64,000 nucleotides of DNA from Pseudomonadota bacterium (GCA_003577275.1 QEVO01000004.1:124001-188000), one strand, 5' to 3'. Counted from the first letter of the stretch, positions 18,302 to 26,679 are shown. Notes: a model not told the origin generated them from the letters alone. Numbers and translations: made by a program.

Positions 18302-19249
18302 GTGACCCAGTGCATGCAACACAATAACAATAATCATTCATATCGCTTTGATGGCCGCGTCGCCATCATCACTGGCGCGGCAAGCGGATTGGGTCGCGCT
18401 TATGCCATGTTAATGGCCAAGCGCGGCGCCTTGGTTGTCGTCAACGATCTGGCGAATACTGAAAGCGTGGTTGCCGAAATCAAGGCCCTGGGCGGCGCGG
18501 CTGCGGGCTGCAACGAATCGGTCCTGAATGGCAGGCGCATCGTAGAATGCGCGCTCGATACATTTTCCGGTTTAGACATCGTCATCAATAACGCAGGTAT
18601 TCTGCGCGACCGATCGTTCGCCAATATGTCGGAAGCCGAATGGGATGCTGTCATTCAGACTCATCTTCTGGGTAGCTATCGGGTGACGCGTGCCGCCTGG
18701 CCGCACTTGCGCGCCAAGGGTTATGGCAGGGTCATTTTCACGGCCTCCGGCTCAGGACTTTATGGCTGGTACGGACAGGCCAACTATGCGGCGGCCAAAA
18801 TGGGCTGTCTTGGGCTGGCGAATGTCCTTGCCATCGAAGGCAAACGGCATGGCGTCCATGTCAACACCATCTGCCCCATCGCCGGCTCGGCGCTCTCCGC
18901 CACCGTCTGGCCGGATTCCGTTATCCGTGCTTTATCTCCCGATAACGTCGCCCCAGTGGTGGCCTATCTCTGCCATGAGTCTTGCCCGACGACCGGCGGC
19001 GTGTTCGAGGCCGGCGGCGGGTGGGTAAGCGCCTTGCGCTGGCAGCGGACAAGCGGCGCAATGCTGAGCGGTCCAAGCGGCAATCTGATGAAAGAGTTGG
19101 CCGGCAAATGGCGCGACGTTCTGGATTTCGGTTCTGGCGGCAACTTGGGAATCCTAGACAGCTACCAGGCCGTGCTGCCGACGATGCCGTCCGACGCCGC
19201 GCAAGAATGGGCGGCGTTCATCGCCAAGCTGGAAGCGCAGGGACATTGA
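18302..19249 (+). CDS. SDR resembling the MFE-2-type (3R)-hydroxyacyl-CoA dehydrogenase
   Basis: An SDR of 315 aa with a longer C-terminal extension (about residues 225-315) than usual. It contains TGAASGLGRAYAML, NNAGILRD and the active-site TASGSGLYGWYGQANYAAAK. The RDRSFANMSE loop and the GQANYAAAKMG pattern resemble the dehydrogenase unit of peroxisomal multifunctional enzyme type 2, suggesting a hydroxyacyl-CoA substrate. It lies directly before the acyl-CoA ligase gene, consistent with beta-oxidation-like chemistry. The start is GTG at 18302 or an in-frame ATG four codons later. Confidence 0.82.
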   Translation: MTQCMQHNNNNHSYRFDGRVAIITGAASGLGRAYAMLMAKRGALVVVNDLANTESVVAEIKALGGAAAGCNESVLNGRRIVECALDTFSGLDIVINNAGILRDRSFANMSEAEWDAVIQTHLLGSYRVTRAAWPHLRAKGYGRVIFTASGSGLYGWYGQANYAAAKMGCLGLANVLAIEGKRHGVHVNTICPIAGSALSATVWPDSVIRALSPDNVAPVVAYLCHESCPTTGGVFEAGGGWVSALRWQRTSGAMLSGPSGNLMKELAGKWRDVLDFGSGGNLGILDSYQAVLPTMPSDAAQEWAAFIAKLEAQGH

Positions 19250-19256
19250 TATAGCC

Positions 19257-20834
19257 ATGTCGTTGCAGGTAGATTTATCGCATATTGACGCAACTGCGTT
19301 CTGCTCCCTGCCGGCGCGTCTGCAAGAGATTGCCAAGCGCCAGCCACATCGTCCGGCGATTCTCTTTGAGGGTAACGAAATTTCCTGGGGGCAGTTGGCA
19401 AGGCATGCCCGCCTGATCGCAGGCGGCCTTGCCAACCTTGGCCTCAAACCCGGCGAACGGGTGGCGATTCTTTCCCGAAACTGCGGCGAATATTCGGAAA
19501 TATTCATGGGAGTTGTGAGTGGCGGATACTGCGCGGTCACCCTGCCAACCATGGCGTCCGCGGAGACTCTGGGAGTCCTGCTCGGCGATTGCCGACCGGC
19601 CGCCATCTTTATTTCCAAGGAATATGAGGAATTGGCCGCCAGCGTCCTGCAAGTCGCCAACCTGAAGCCTGCTCTTATTTCCATCGGCGGCGGGGTGTTC
19701 TCCTGTGCCGAGCTTATGGCGCAATCTTCGGAAAACTACCAACCGCCAAAGATCGAGCCGCAGCGCGAATTCAATACCGTCTACAGCTCCGGCACCACCT
19801 CGACCCCTAAAGGGATCGTGCACAGTCACCTCACCCGCGCCGTGATGTCAAAGGGGCTGGCGGGCTTGAACTTCGATCGGAGCTCTATAACCCTAATCTC
19901 AACACCGCTTTACACCAACTTGAGCCTGCCGGCCTTTTTCGCCACGTTGTGGGCTGGCGGCGCGGCGCTGATCATGCCCAAGTTTGACGCCGCGCAGTTC
20001 CTGCGCCTGGCGTCATCCCATCGCGCCAGCCATTTCTTTCTGGTGCCGGTGCAAGTGCAGCGCCTGTTGGCCGATCCCGCCTTTGCCACAACTGATCTGA
20101 GCGCTACCAAGCTGAAATACGTGGCCGGATCGCGCTTTGATCCGGCGCTGAAAAAAGCCGCTATCGATCAATGGCCCGGCGCTCTGTTTGAGGTCTACGG
20201 TATGACGGAGGGCGCGCCACTGTCCTCCTTCGTGGTCAACGATCATCCGGAGAAGATCGAATCCGTGGGCCGACCGGCCGTCGGTTCGGTGATAAAGATC
20301 ATCGGTGACGATGGCAAGGAACTCGGAGTCAATACGCCTGGTGAGATCGTTGGCCGTTCCGGCGCCATGATGATGGGATACAACAACCGGCCGGACGCCA
20401 CCAAGGAGCTGATATGGAGCGATGTTGACGGCAGTATTTTTTTCCGCTCCGGCGATATCGGAAAATTGGACGAGGATGGATTTCTTTATGTCCTGGACCG
20501 CAAGAAAGACATGATCATTTCGGGCGGTCTGAATATCTATGCCTCGGATATCGAGGCGGTTATAGCCGACCATCCCATCGTCGCCGAAGTTGCCGTGGTC
20601 GCCGTACCCAGCAAAGAATGGGGTGAAAGTCCTTTTGCTTGCGTCGTCGCTAATAGCGGCGTGCCGCAAGTTGAGGCGGCCGAACTCTTACAATGGATCA
20701 ACGACCGGGTGGCAAAATATCAACGCCTAGCCGGGCTGAAATATTACGATACTCTGCCGCGCAATGCGCTGGGCAAAGTGCTGAAAAAAGAATTGCGGAT
20801 GGAAATCGTCGCCAAAGCGGGAACTGTATCGTGA
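19257..20834 (+). CDS. AMP-forming acyl-CoA synthetase
   Basis: A 525-aa ANL-superfamily ligase that would activate a carboxylic acid to its CoA thioester with ATP. The P-loop YSSGTTSTPKGIVHS is near residue 178, the YGMTEGAP motif near 318, the adenylate-binding GDIGKLDEDGFLYVLDRKKD (20 shown) near 400, and the C-terminal catalytic lysine in PRNALGKVLKKE near 510. It is next to the SDR and is followed by a GTGA overlap with the DUF35 gene. This places a CoA activation step in the pathway. The acid is unknown. Confidence 0.93.
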   Translation: MSLQVDLSHIDATAFCSLPARLQEIAKRQPHRPAILFEGNEISWGQLARHARLIAGGLANLGLKPGERVAILSRNCGEYSEIFMGVVSGGYCAVTLPTMASAETLGVLLGDCRPAAIFISKEYEELAASVLQVANLKPALISIGGGVFSCAELMAQSSENYQPPKIEPQREFNTVYSSGTTSTPKGIVHSHLTRAVMSKGLAGLNFDRSSITLISTPLYTNLSLPAFFATLWAGGAALIMPKFDAAQFLRLASSHRASHFFLVPVQVQRLLADPAFATTDLSATKLKYVAGSRFDPALKKAAIDQWPGALFEVYGMTEGAPLSSFVVNDHPEKIESVGRPAVGSVIKIIGDDGKELGVNTPGEIVGRSGAMMMGYNNRPDATKELIWSDVDGSIFFRSGDIGKLDEDGFLYVLDRKKDMIISGGLNIYASDIEAVIADHPIVAEVAVVAVPSKEWGESPFACVVANSGVPQVEAAELLQWINDRVAKYQRLAGLKYYDTLPRNALGKVLKKELRMEIVAKAGTVS

Positions 20835-21256
20835 CCAAGCGGCCGCCAACGCCAACGCCGGAAACGCAACCCTACTGGGACGGCGCGAAAGTCGGCGAGC
20901 TGCGTTTGCAGCGCTGCGCCGACTGCGGCGATGCCTATTCCCCGCCCCGCCCTTTCTGCCCTGCCTGCCACAGCCGCGATGTTCGGTGGTTCAAGGCCAG
21001 TGGCCGCGCCACGTTGTATAGTTACGTGATCAACCACCGCCCGCGCGCCGATTGGCCGCGCCAACCCCATTCCATCGCCATCGTTGAGCTTGCGGAAGGG
21101 CCGCGTCTTGTGTCCAACATTGTCGGCATCCCGCAAACGCCGGCCGATCTGAAGATCGACATGCCTCTCCAGGTGGTTTTTGAGAAATTGAGCGACGATA
21201 TATATCTGCCGGTATTCGCCCCCGCCGCTCCAAGCGTTACGGTTGATAACCCATGA
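20831..21256 (+). CDS. DUF35/OB-fold zinc-ribbon partner of thiolase-like enzyme
   Basis: A 141-aa Zn-ribbon OB-fold protein of the DUF35 (DUF4433-like ChsH2/acyl-CoA-associated) type. Four cysteines, C29-x2-C32 and C43-x2-C46, make the rubredoxin-like zinc ribbon. An OB-fold follows, with HSIAIVELAEGPRLVSNIVG. Such proteins pair with thiolase-like or aldolase-like subunits. Its GTG start overlaps the ligase stop, and its stop overlaps the thiolase gene by ATGA (21253-21256). The two subunits are therefore almost certainly made together as a complex. Confidence 0.9.
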   Translation: MTKRPPTPTPETQPYWDGAKVGELRLQRCADCGDAYSPPRPFCPACHSRDVRWFKASGRATLYSYVINHRPRADWPRQPHSIAIVELAEGPRLVSNIVGIPQTPADLKIDMPLQVVFEKLSDDIYLPVFAPAAPSVTVDNP

Positions 21257-22404
21257 AGCGAGCTAGCACAGCCATCGTCGGCGCGGCGGAGACCACCGAC
21301 CTTGGCGTCATCCCACATCTCTCCAACCTGGGCCTGAACGCCGATGCAGCCTTGAACGCCCTGGCGGATGCTGGATTGAAACCAAAGGACATCGACGGCC
21401 TGGCCTGCGGCTATCTTAATCCGGCGGACGTCGGTGAATATCTTGGCATATATCCGGTATGGACCGATAATACCAGCGTCGGCGGTTGTTCGTGGATGAT
21501 CATGGTGCGCCACGCCATGGCCGCCATTGAAGCTGGACTGTGCAAGACGGTGCTGATCACCCACGGCGAAAGCGGGCGCTCGCAAATTGGCGGCCCACAT
21601 TACGACTTCGCGCTGCCGGGGACGCTGGCCGATCAGTTTGAATATGTCTATGGGTGGTCCGGCGCAGCGACGATGTTCACCTTGCCGGTGGCGCGCTATC
21701 TCCACGAATTTGGCATCGGCGAGGATCTTCTCGCCTATCCCGCGGTGGTGCAGCGCCAATGGGCCGCCCGCAATCCGCGAGCGGCGCGAAAAAACCCCAT
21801 TACTGTCGATGACGTATTAAATTCGCCGATGATTGCCTGGCCGTTTCGCCGCTTGATGTGCTGTCTGGTCAGTGACGGCGGCGGCGCGCTGGTCGTGACA
21901 TCCGCTGAGCGAGCGAAAGATTTTCCGCATAATCCCGTATATATTCTCGGCGCGGGCGAGGCATACGAGACCAGCTTATCCGGCGTCGCTCGCGTGCGCG
22001 ATCCGCTGCGCCCGGAGTTCATCCGCACCTCCGCCGAACTTGCCTTCTCCACCGCCGGACTGGCTTGTAGCGATATCGATCACCTGATGGTCTATGATGC
22101 CTTCTCGCACTGCCCGCTTTATGGTCTTGAAGGATTGGGTTTTTGCGCCTATGGCGAGGCGGGCGACTTCATCAGGGAAGGCAACACCGCGCCGGGCGGA
22201 CGATTGCCGATGAACACCAACGGCGGCGGCTTGAGCTACGCCCATTCCGGCTCCTACGGCATATTCTTGATGCAGGAAGCCGTTCGGCAATTGCGGGGCA
22301 CAGCCGCCGCGCAAGTGCCGGATGTCAAGACATCCCTATGCCATGGCTGGGGCGGCTTTTTTTCCGCCTGCGCCACGCTGATATTGAGCAATGAAACGCC
22401 GTAA
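21253..22404 (+). CDS. Thiolase-like SCP-x / steroid-aldolase-type enzyme
   Basis: A 383-aa thiolase-superfamily protein (MKRASTAIVGAAETT). It contains GGCSWMIMVRHAM (residues 77-89) in the N-terminal region and HGWGGFFSACATLIL at the C-terminus. The N-terminal reactive cysteine of true thiolases is not clearly conserved in its usual context, so an aldolase-type activity as in Ltp2/DUF35 pairs is possible. It is co-translated with the DUF35 subunit (4-nt overlap). It probably cleaves or forms a C-C bond of the CoA thioester made by the adjacent ligase. Confidence 0.82.
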   Translation: MKRASTAIVGAAETTDLGVIPHLSNLGLNADAALNALADAGLKPKDIDGLACGYLNPADVGEYLGIYPVWTDNTSVGGCSWMIMVRHAMAAIEAGLCKTVLITHGESGRSQIGGPHYDFALPGTLADQFEYVYGWSGAATMFTLPVARYLHEFGIGEDLLAYPAVVQRQWAARNPRAARKNPITVDDVLNSPMIAWPFRRLMCCLVSDGGGALVVTSAERAKDFPHNPVYILGAGEAYETSLSGVARVRDPLRPEFIRTSAELAFSTAGLACSDIDHLMVYDAFSHCPLYGLEGLGFCAYGEAGDFIREGNTAPGGRLPMNTNGGGLSYAHSGSYGIFLMQEAVRQLRGTAAAQVPDVKTSLCHGWGGFFSACATLILSNETP

Positions 22405-22425
22405 CCCGTCGCAGGAATAACCAAC

Positions 22426-22926
22426 ATGACCAGCCAAACATCCGCCCTTACTGGAATCTTCGATCTGCAAGACGCGCCGCAGTATGCTCAAGAAGTCGTC
22501 CGGCAGAATTTTGATCAATGGGGCGCTTTTACCAACTTGACGCTGCGCGGCATGGCGGAATTGTTTCACACCGAACATGAGCGGGGAACGCTGCCCATCA
22601 CGTTCATAGCCGTGGAGGCTGGTCGGTACGCCGGATGCGTCAGTCTGCGCGCTGTCACCATGGGAGCGATCACCCATCCCGAGGCTTATCTGGATGAGAC
22701 CCCGTGGTTAAGCAACATGTGGGTGGCGGAGTTTGCCCGTGGGCGCGGTCTTGCCTCAAAACTGACGCAAGCCGTCCACAGCGCCGCGCGGCGACTTGGC
22801 TATCATACGGTTTACTCGTCCACTCAACAGTCAGACTCGCTTTATCATAAACTAGGGTATGTCGATATAGAAGTGCGCTCCTATCGCGGCGGCCTTCTTT
22901 ATCTCATCAAAAAAGACCTAAAATAA
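22426..22926 (+). CDS. GNAT family N-acetyltransferase
   Basis: A 166-aa GNAT-fold acetyltransferase. Motif A for acetyl-CoA is seen as RGRGLASKLTQAVH (about residue 105), preceded by LSNMWVAEFA. It would transfer an acetyl group to an amine. It lies in the CoA-ligase operon, 21 nt after the thiolase gene. Possible roles are modification or detoxification of an amine released in the pathway. The substrate is unknown. Confidence 0.82.
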   Translation: MTSQTSALTGIFDLQDAPQYAQEVVRQNFDQWGAFTNLTLRGMAELFHTEHERGTLPITFIAVEAGRYAGCVSLRAVTMGAITHPEAYLDETPWLSNMWVAEFARGRGLASKLTQAVHSAARRLGYHTVYSSTQQSDSLYHKLGYVDIEVRSYRGGLLYLIKKDLK

Positions 22927-22951
22927 CCCATTTCCAATAAAGGATGGTAAC

Positions 22952-23791
22952 GTGAGATTAACGCTTTCACTGTGGGGGATTTTGTTGTTTGCCTTGGCAT
23001 CGACCGCAGTCGCCGGCAAGGAGCGCGGGGACGCGCCGCATTTCGAGATCATTGCCGTGCCGGAGGCAGGAGACAGCGCTGAATCCCTATCGCTTATCAG
23101 ACTCAGCCATGTTGGCTATCCCACCATCGAGCTGGGTTACGCCAACATTGCACAAGGAACGCGGCTCCCGGCGGAAGGATTGGTCCGGGTGCCCGGCGAT
23201 GACCTTGGAATTATTTTGGATGGCGTTCAAACCGCAACCATCGTCGATCATAAGCTGAAGATTGTCGGTCGCCGGATCGCCCACGTTTTTCCCAACACCC
23301 CGCAGGCAGCTTACTACGATACCGATCAGCGGCTTATTTTTATATGGTTCGGCGAATTCTTTAGCGAGGATCAAATCAAACGTGAGCCGCTTTACGGGTA
23401 CAGCGAAAAAGACCTGGCGATCTGGCGCCGCAGGGATCTGAATGCAGCCTATGCCTTGCTGCCGTTGTTCAGGGACAAGAGTTTTGCCATGGCAAGTCTG
23501 AATGTAGTATATGAATGCGTTATGGCAGGACAGGAGGCTAGCGCCACCGCTAATGCGCCGCAACCAAATCATGACTTTCGCTTGATTCTCAGCGGCGAGG
23601 CGGAGGCGGTAGTAAATGGCAAAACCACTCACTTGGCGATCGGCGATATCATTCACCTCCGCCGGAATGATGACTGGAGCATGCAGGCGCTCGAAAGGCT
23701 GGAGATGTTATCCATGCGCTACGAGGAAGAGGGGCAAAATAACCCCCTCGCCTTCATCAACCGCGGTTTTCCGCCCAGAATTTTTCCATGA
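22952..23791 (+). CDS. Secreted cupin-domain protein of unknown function
   Basis: A 279-aa exported protein. A signal peptide is evident (LSLWGILLFALASTAVAGKE). The last about 90 residues read FRLILSGEAEAVVNGKTTHLAIGDIIHLRR, which resembles a small cupin barrel. The middle part resembles nothing I recognise. Start is GTG at 22952 after AGGATGG. The gene ends overlapping, tail to tail by 35 nt, with the alpha/beta hydrolase gene of the reverse operon. A periplasmic binding or lyase role is possible. Confidence 0.6.
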   Translation: MRLTLSLWGILLFALASTAVAGKERGDAPHFEIIAVPEAGDSAESLSLIRLSHVGYPTIELGYANIAQGTRLPAEGLVRVPGDDLGIILDGVQTATIVDHKLKIVGRRIAHVFPNTPQAAYYDTDQRLIFIWFGEFFSEDQIKREPLYGYSEKDLAIWRRRDLNAAYALLPLFRDKSFAMASLNVVYECVMAGQEASATANAPQPNHDFRLILSGEAEAVVNGKTTHLAIGDIIHLRRNDDWSMQALERLEMLSMRYEEEGQNNPLAFINRGFPPRIFP

Positions 23792-24680
23792 CCGGATAAT
23801 ACTCGTCCCGGCACTCATAGGCGGGAAAATGGGAGGCGTTATCGAACAAGTGCAGACGTGCATTGGGCATGACGCTGAGCATTTCCTCCGATTCGTTCGG
23901 CGTCAGCGCATCGTGCTCGCCGGTCATGATCAGGCAAGGCTGGGTAATCTTGTGCATATCGGGAATGCGGTTCCAGTGGCGCAAATTGCCGTAGACATAA
24001 TATTCCTGACCAAGCATAGCGTCACGAATCTGTACGTTGATGTATTTCAGGTCCTCCACCACCGCGGCCGGCCAATGGCGCAGACGGCAGGCATGCCGGT
24101 AAAGCATGATTAGCTCGGAGGCTTGATATTCCGGATGACTGAAGTCGCGTTTTAACTCATGCCTGCGACGCATGCGCACGAACTCAGGCCCGAAGTTCGC
24201 CACCAAGCGATCGGCCTCCCGCTGATGAAACGGCACATTGGCGATGCCGTGCGCCAGGGTCAGGCTTTTGAAACCCTCGGGAAACGTGCAGGCATACTCG
24301 ATGGCCAGCATCGCTCCCCAAGAATGCCCCCAAAGCTGCATCTTTCCTAATCCGAGCGCCTGGCGCACCGCCTCCACTTCCCGCGCATAGCGTTCGATGG
24401 TCCACAATGAAGGATCGTCGGGTTTATCAGAGGCGCCGGTTCCCAATTGGTCGAAGAAAACCACGCGATAGCCGAGATCAGCGGCATTGGCGTGCATGTC
24501 GCGCACGTACATGCTGGGACAGCCAGGGCCGCCCTGCAGCAACAACAGGGTCTCATCGCCTTTGCCGTAGCTGTAGGTGACGACGGATCCGCCCTCAACG
24601 GCGACTTTTCTCACCTCATCGGGTTCTCTGAGCGATAACTTCTGGCCTCCGGCAGAAAGCAAACTGAATATATTCGACAT
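23757..24680 (-). CDS. Prolyl-iminopeptidase-like alpha/beta hydrolase
   Basis: A 307-aa alpha/beta hydrolase of the S33 (proline iminopeptidase) type. The oxyanion region GGPGCPSMYV lies near 50-60, the nucleophile S120 in WGHSWG, and a C-terminal His in NASHFPAY. Such enzymes cleave N-terminal prolyl residues or esters/amides. The ATG at 24680 is preferred because GGAGG lies 11 nt upstream; an ATG at 24701 would overlap the neighbour. It forms an operon with two SnoaL-like genes under the operator at 25623. No signal peptide, so probably cytoplasmic. Confidence 0.9.
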   Translation of the reverse strand: MSNIFSLLSAGGQKLSLREPDEVRKVAVEGGSVVTYSYGKGDETLLLLQGGPGCPSMYVRDMHANAADLGYRVVFFDQLGTGASDKPDDPSLWTIERYAREVEAVRQALGLGKMQLWGHSWGAMLAIEYACTFPEGFKSLTLAHGIANVPFHQREADRLVANFGPEFVRMRRRHELKRDFSHPEYQASELIMLYRHACRLRHWPAAVVEDLKYINVQIRDAMLGQEYYVYGNLRHWNRIPDMHKITQPCLIMTGEHDALTPNESEEMLSVMPNARLHLFDNASHFPAYECRDEYYPVMEKFWAENRG

Positions 24681-24684
24681 GGCG

Positions 24685-25122
24685 TCAAGCCTCCTTGCCA
24701 CAGGTCAGGATCGATTCCCCGAACAGCGCCGTTTGGATCAGGGATAAATCACACCATTCAAAAATGTCGATGATAAAATTTCCCTCGGTGCGAAACAAAA
24801 AGAAGTAATCGTTATTATACGGCAGGCCATATGTCCCCTCGGCCCTGCCCTTGGCAAATACGGCAACCGTATTGCCTTCCTCGATGATATGCTCCACCGC
24901 AAGAGTCAGCCCGACTTTGTGATCAAGACGCGGGCCGATGGCTGTCGCCCGCTCCAGATAGCGATCCTTGCCGGTGGTGCTGCAAGAAATCACCGATGTG
25001 CCAGGCAAGGTTACGCGCACATCGGGGTGCATCAGGTCCAAGGGACTTGGGCCGCCGCCGAACGATGCCGCCATTCTCTGCAAATATTCCCGCACCAATT
25101 CACCTGGTGACATAGCTGTCAT
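24685..25122 (-). CDS. SnoaL-like / NTF2-fold protein (second of the second pair)
   Basis: A 145-aa NTF2-fold protein with PLDLMHPDVRVTLPGTS, VEHIIEEGNTVAVFAKGRAEG and YNNDYFFLFRTEG. It is paralogous to the protein at 10619-11050, with the same YNN-Y-FR core. It overlaps the upstream partner by ATGA and precedes the hydrolase gene by 4 nt. The function is unknown, though presence beside hydrolases suggests handling of the same intermediate. Confidence 0.75.
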   Translation of the reverse strand: MTAMSPGELVREYLQRMAASFGGGPSPLDLMHPDVRVTLPGTSVISCSTTGKDRYLERATAIGPRLDHKVGLTLAVEHIIEEGNTVAVFAKGRAEGTYGLPYNNDYFFLFRTEGNFIIDIFEWCDLSLIQTALFGESILTCGKEA

Positions 25123-25580
25123 CGCCCGATTTGTCCCTTGTCGTCGGCCGCGGCAAACCTTCTGCCGAACAGCAATGTTTCTATTTCTATGGTGTCGATG
25201 AACAGGCGGATTTTCGCAATCTTAGCGCCGTCCATCACAAACAGCGCGCCGCAAGGATCGCCGACAGCGTTGACCGGACGGCCATCCGCCGTCATGCCGC
25301 TCAACGATATCATGGCGGCGATCTTATCATCGCCGCCGATGAGTTCGGTGATGCCCACGGTTAAGGATCGAAGGCGCGTCCGCAACGTTGCTGCCAGCAC
25401 CTCTCGTATCTGCCCCCAGCCCTTATAACTGCCGGAGAGCGGCGTCGCGCCGATGATCTCCAGCACCACCGCAGGCGACAGCAAAGTGGACGCTACATCA
25501 CCAGCCGACTTCTCCCCAGTCCAATACGCATTCACCGCCGCTATGGCGGCTCGTACGGTTTTTTTCTGCGCCGTCCCCAT
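25119..25580 (-). CDS. SnoaL-like / NTF2-fold protein (first of the second pair)
   Basis: A 153-aa NTF2-fold protein with IGATPLSGSYKGWGQIREV and DGAKIAKIRLFIDT. It is paralogous to the protein at 11047-11496. GGAGGAGG precedes the ATG at 25580. It is the first gene of the operon behind the operator at 25623-25638, so it belongs to the GntR regulon. Confidence 0.75.
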   Translation of the reverse strand: MGTAQKKTVRAAIAAVNAYWTGEKSAGDVASTLLSPAVVLEIIGATPLSGSYKGWGQIREVLAATLRTRLRSLTVGITELIGGDDKIAAMISLSGMTADGRPVNAVGDPCGALFVMDGAKIAKIRLFIDTIEIETLLFGRRFAAADDKGQIGR

Positions 25581-25622
25581 GCCTCCTCCCGAGTATTTAT
25601 GAGTTGCAGCAAAATATCTAAA

Positions 25623-25638
25623 TTATTTTCGAAAATAT
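25623..25638. promoter_or_regulatory. GntR-type operator upstream of the SnoaL/hydrolase operon
   Basis: TTATTTTCGAAAATAT keeps the perfect 14-bp core TATTTTCGAAAATA of the sites at 13953 and 14923. It lies 43 nt upstream of the first gene's start, about 10 kb from the regulator gene. Confidence 0.72.
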
Positions 25639-25775
25639 TACAAATAAATTTTCCCTGCATCCGCTTGCCGATCGCGGCCGACGGCTGATCGAAAAACAAT
25701 TCAGGGCGAATTTGTCGGCGTGGGACGCAGGCGACTCAGAAAGGCAATAAGATGCTGATGGACTTCAGGAAGCAA

Positions 25776-25825
25776 TGGTGGACGCGGCAAGGATTGAACT
25801 TGCGACCCCCACGATGTCAACATGC
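25776..25825 (-). tRNA. 3' fragment of a tRNA-Val(GAC) gene (integration scar)
   Basis: Reading the minus strand, the sequence contains the anticodon loop TTGACAT (anticodon GAC), the stem half CGTGG, the T-arm GCAAG-TTCAATC-CTTGC, the acceptor half CGCGTCC and A-CCA. The 5' half (acceptor 5' strand, D-arm) is absent, and similarity fades at the start of the anticodon stem. It is therefore not a working tRNA. It looks like the duplicated 3' end left at one boundary of an element that integrated into tRNA-Val. Confidence 0.72.
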
Positions 25826-26099
25826 TGGCTCCTGCTAAAAACCGCAGAAAACAGCCATTTTCCCGCGATAAAATCACACGATCTTCCTGATTTGTTCACG
25901 GAATTCTGTGACATGAAGGGTTAACGTAATCGTCTGAGGCGAGGATGGTGGCGTGGGAAGCCTGTCCACCGACCCGAATGGCCAAGGGGCGAGGGCATCA
26001 GCGTAGGTCAAGCTGGTCCGGCATAGCGCCTGGTCCGCTCTCACCTCAGATGATAGAAAAAGCGGAATCCTCCTAGGGGGGCCTTGGCGCCAGGGAAGG
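25826..26099. other. Gene-poor gap beside the tRNA fragment
   Basis: This stretch holds no gene I can support. Together with the flanking features it forms a gap of about 1.1 kb (25581-26679) with a tRNA fragment and IS remains. Short open frames on the minus strand look decayed. Confidence 0.5.
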
Positions 26100-26500
26100 C
26101 CCGCGCCTTCGCCGCCCTCTACCATAATCGGCCGGGAAGGTTCCGAGAGAATAGAAATATCAGGGCTCTAGCTGCAGCTGATTTCTGCAGCATCTCCCAG
26201 TGAATGTGGCTGATGTGCCTCCCGTTTTTGGAACGTATGGTGTAGCCTACCTCCCTGCACGCATGTTCCCAGGCCTGAAGGATATTTTCGCTGCAATGGC
26301 TGAAGCGAGGATCAATCGCCGGGGAAAATCGGGAGAAAGCATCAACGATCGTCAAGATCGGGATCTTGCAACCCGTGACCAACCGGTCATGGACAAAGCC
26401 CATGGCCCAGATCTGGTGGCTCCATGCCGCTTCAGCCCGGTCCTCGCGAAGCTAGGCCTTGACCCGGCGCTTCGGCGGTTTATGCCGTAATTGCAGGCCT
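26100..26500 (-). pseudogene. Decayed IS3-type transposase remnant
   Basis: Translated on the minus strand the region gives WAMGFVHDRLVTG, IPILTIVDAFSRFSPAIDP and an N-terminal PKRRVKA-stop. These match the start of the rve (integrase) domain of IS3-family OrfB, whose usual form is FVHDQLATGRKIRVLTIVD. An in-frame stop interrupts the part before it, and the sequence no longer resembles a transposase after about HACREVGYTIR. No complete IS ends are seen. It marks a recombination-prone boundary. Confidence 0.7.
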
Positions 26501-26679
26501 TCCGCACTGAGGCTTCCCATGCCGCCTGAATATCATCAATAAGCCGATGCCTGCGGGCAGCACTCTCTTCTTATCCTCAAATGGATTATAAATGGAAAAT
26601 CCCGGTCAAAATGGTCTAATTTACAGGTGGCCCGTCAAACATTCTACTCTGCTAACAAGTAGACTTCTTCAACAGACTG
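26501..26679. other. Non-coding end of the boundary region
   Basis: No gene can be supported here. The stretch with TTCTTCAACAGACTG just before 26680 resembles an IS end, but no partner repeat was found. Confidence 0.3.

Noticed and set aside
25594..25640. Possible CRISPR or tandem repeat from the A/T-rich stretches
   Set aside because: The similar stretches are single palindromes at four promoters and not an array with spacers.
25776..25825. A complete tRNA-Val gene
   Set aside because: The 5' acceptor strand and D-arm are missing in the next 60 nt, so it cannot fold into a tRNA.
26119..26403. An intact transposase gene
   Set aside because: Only the start of the rve domain is recognisable, with stops and drift on both sides.
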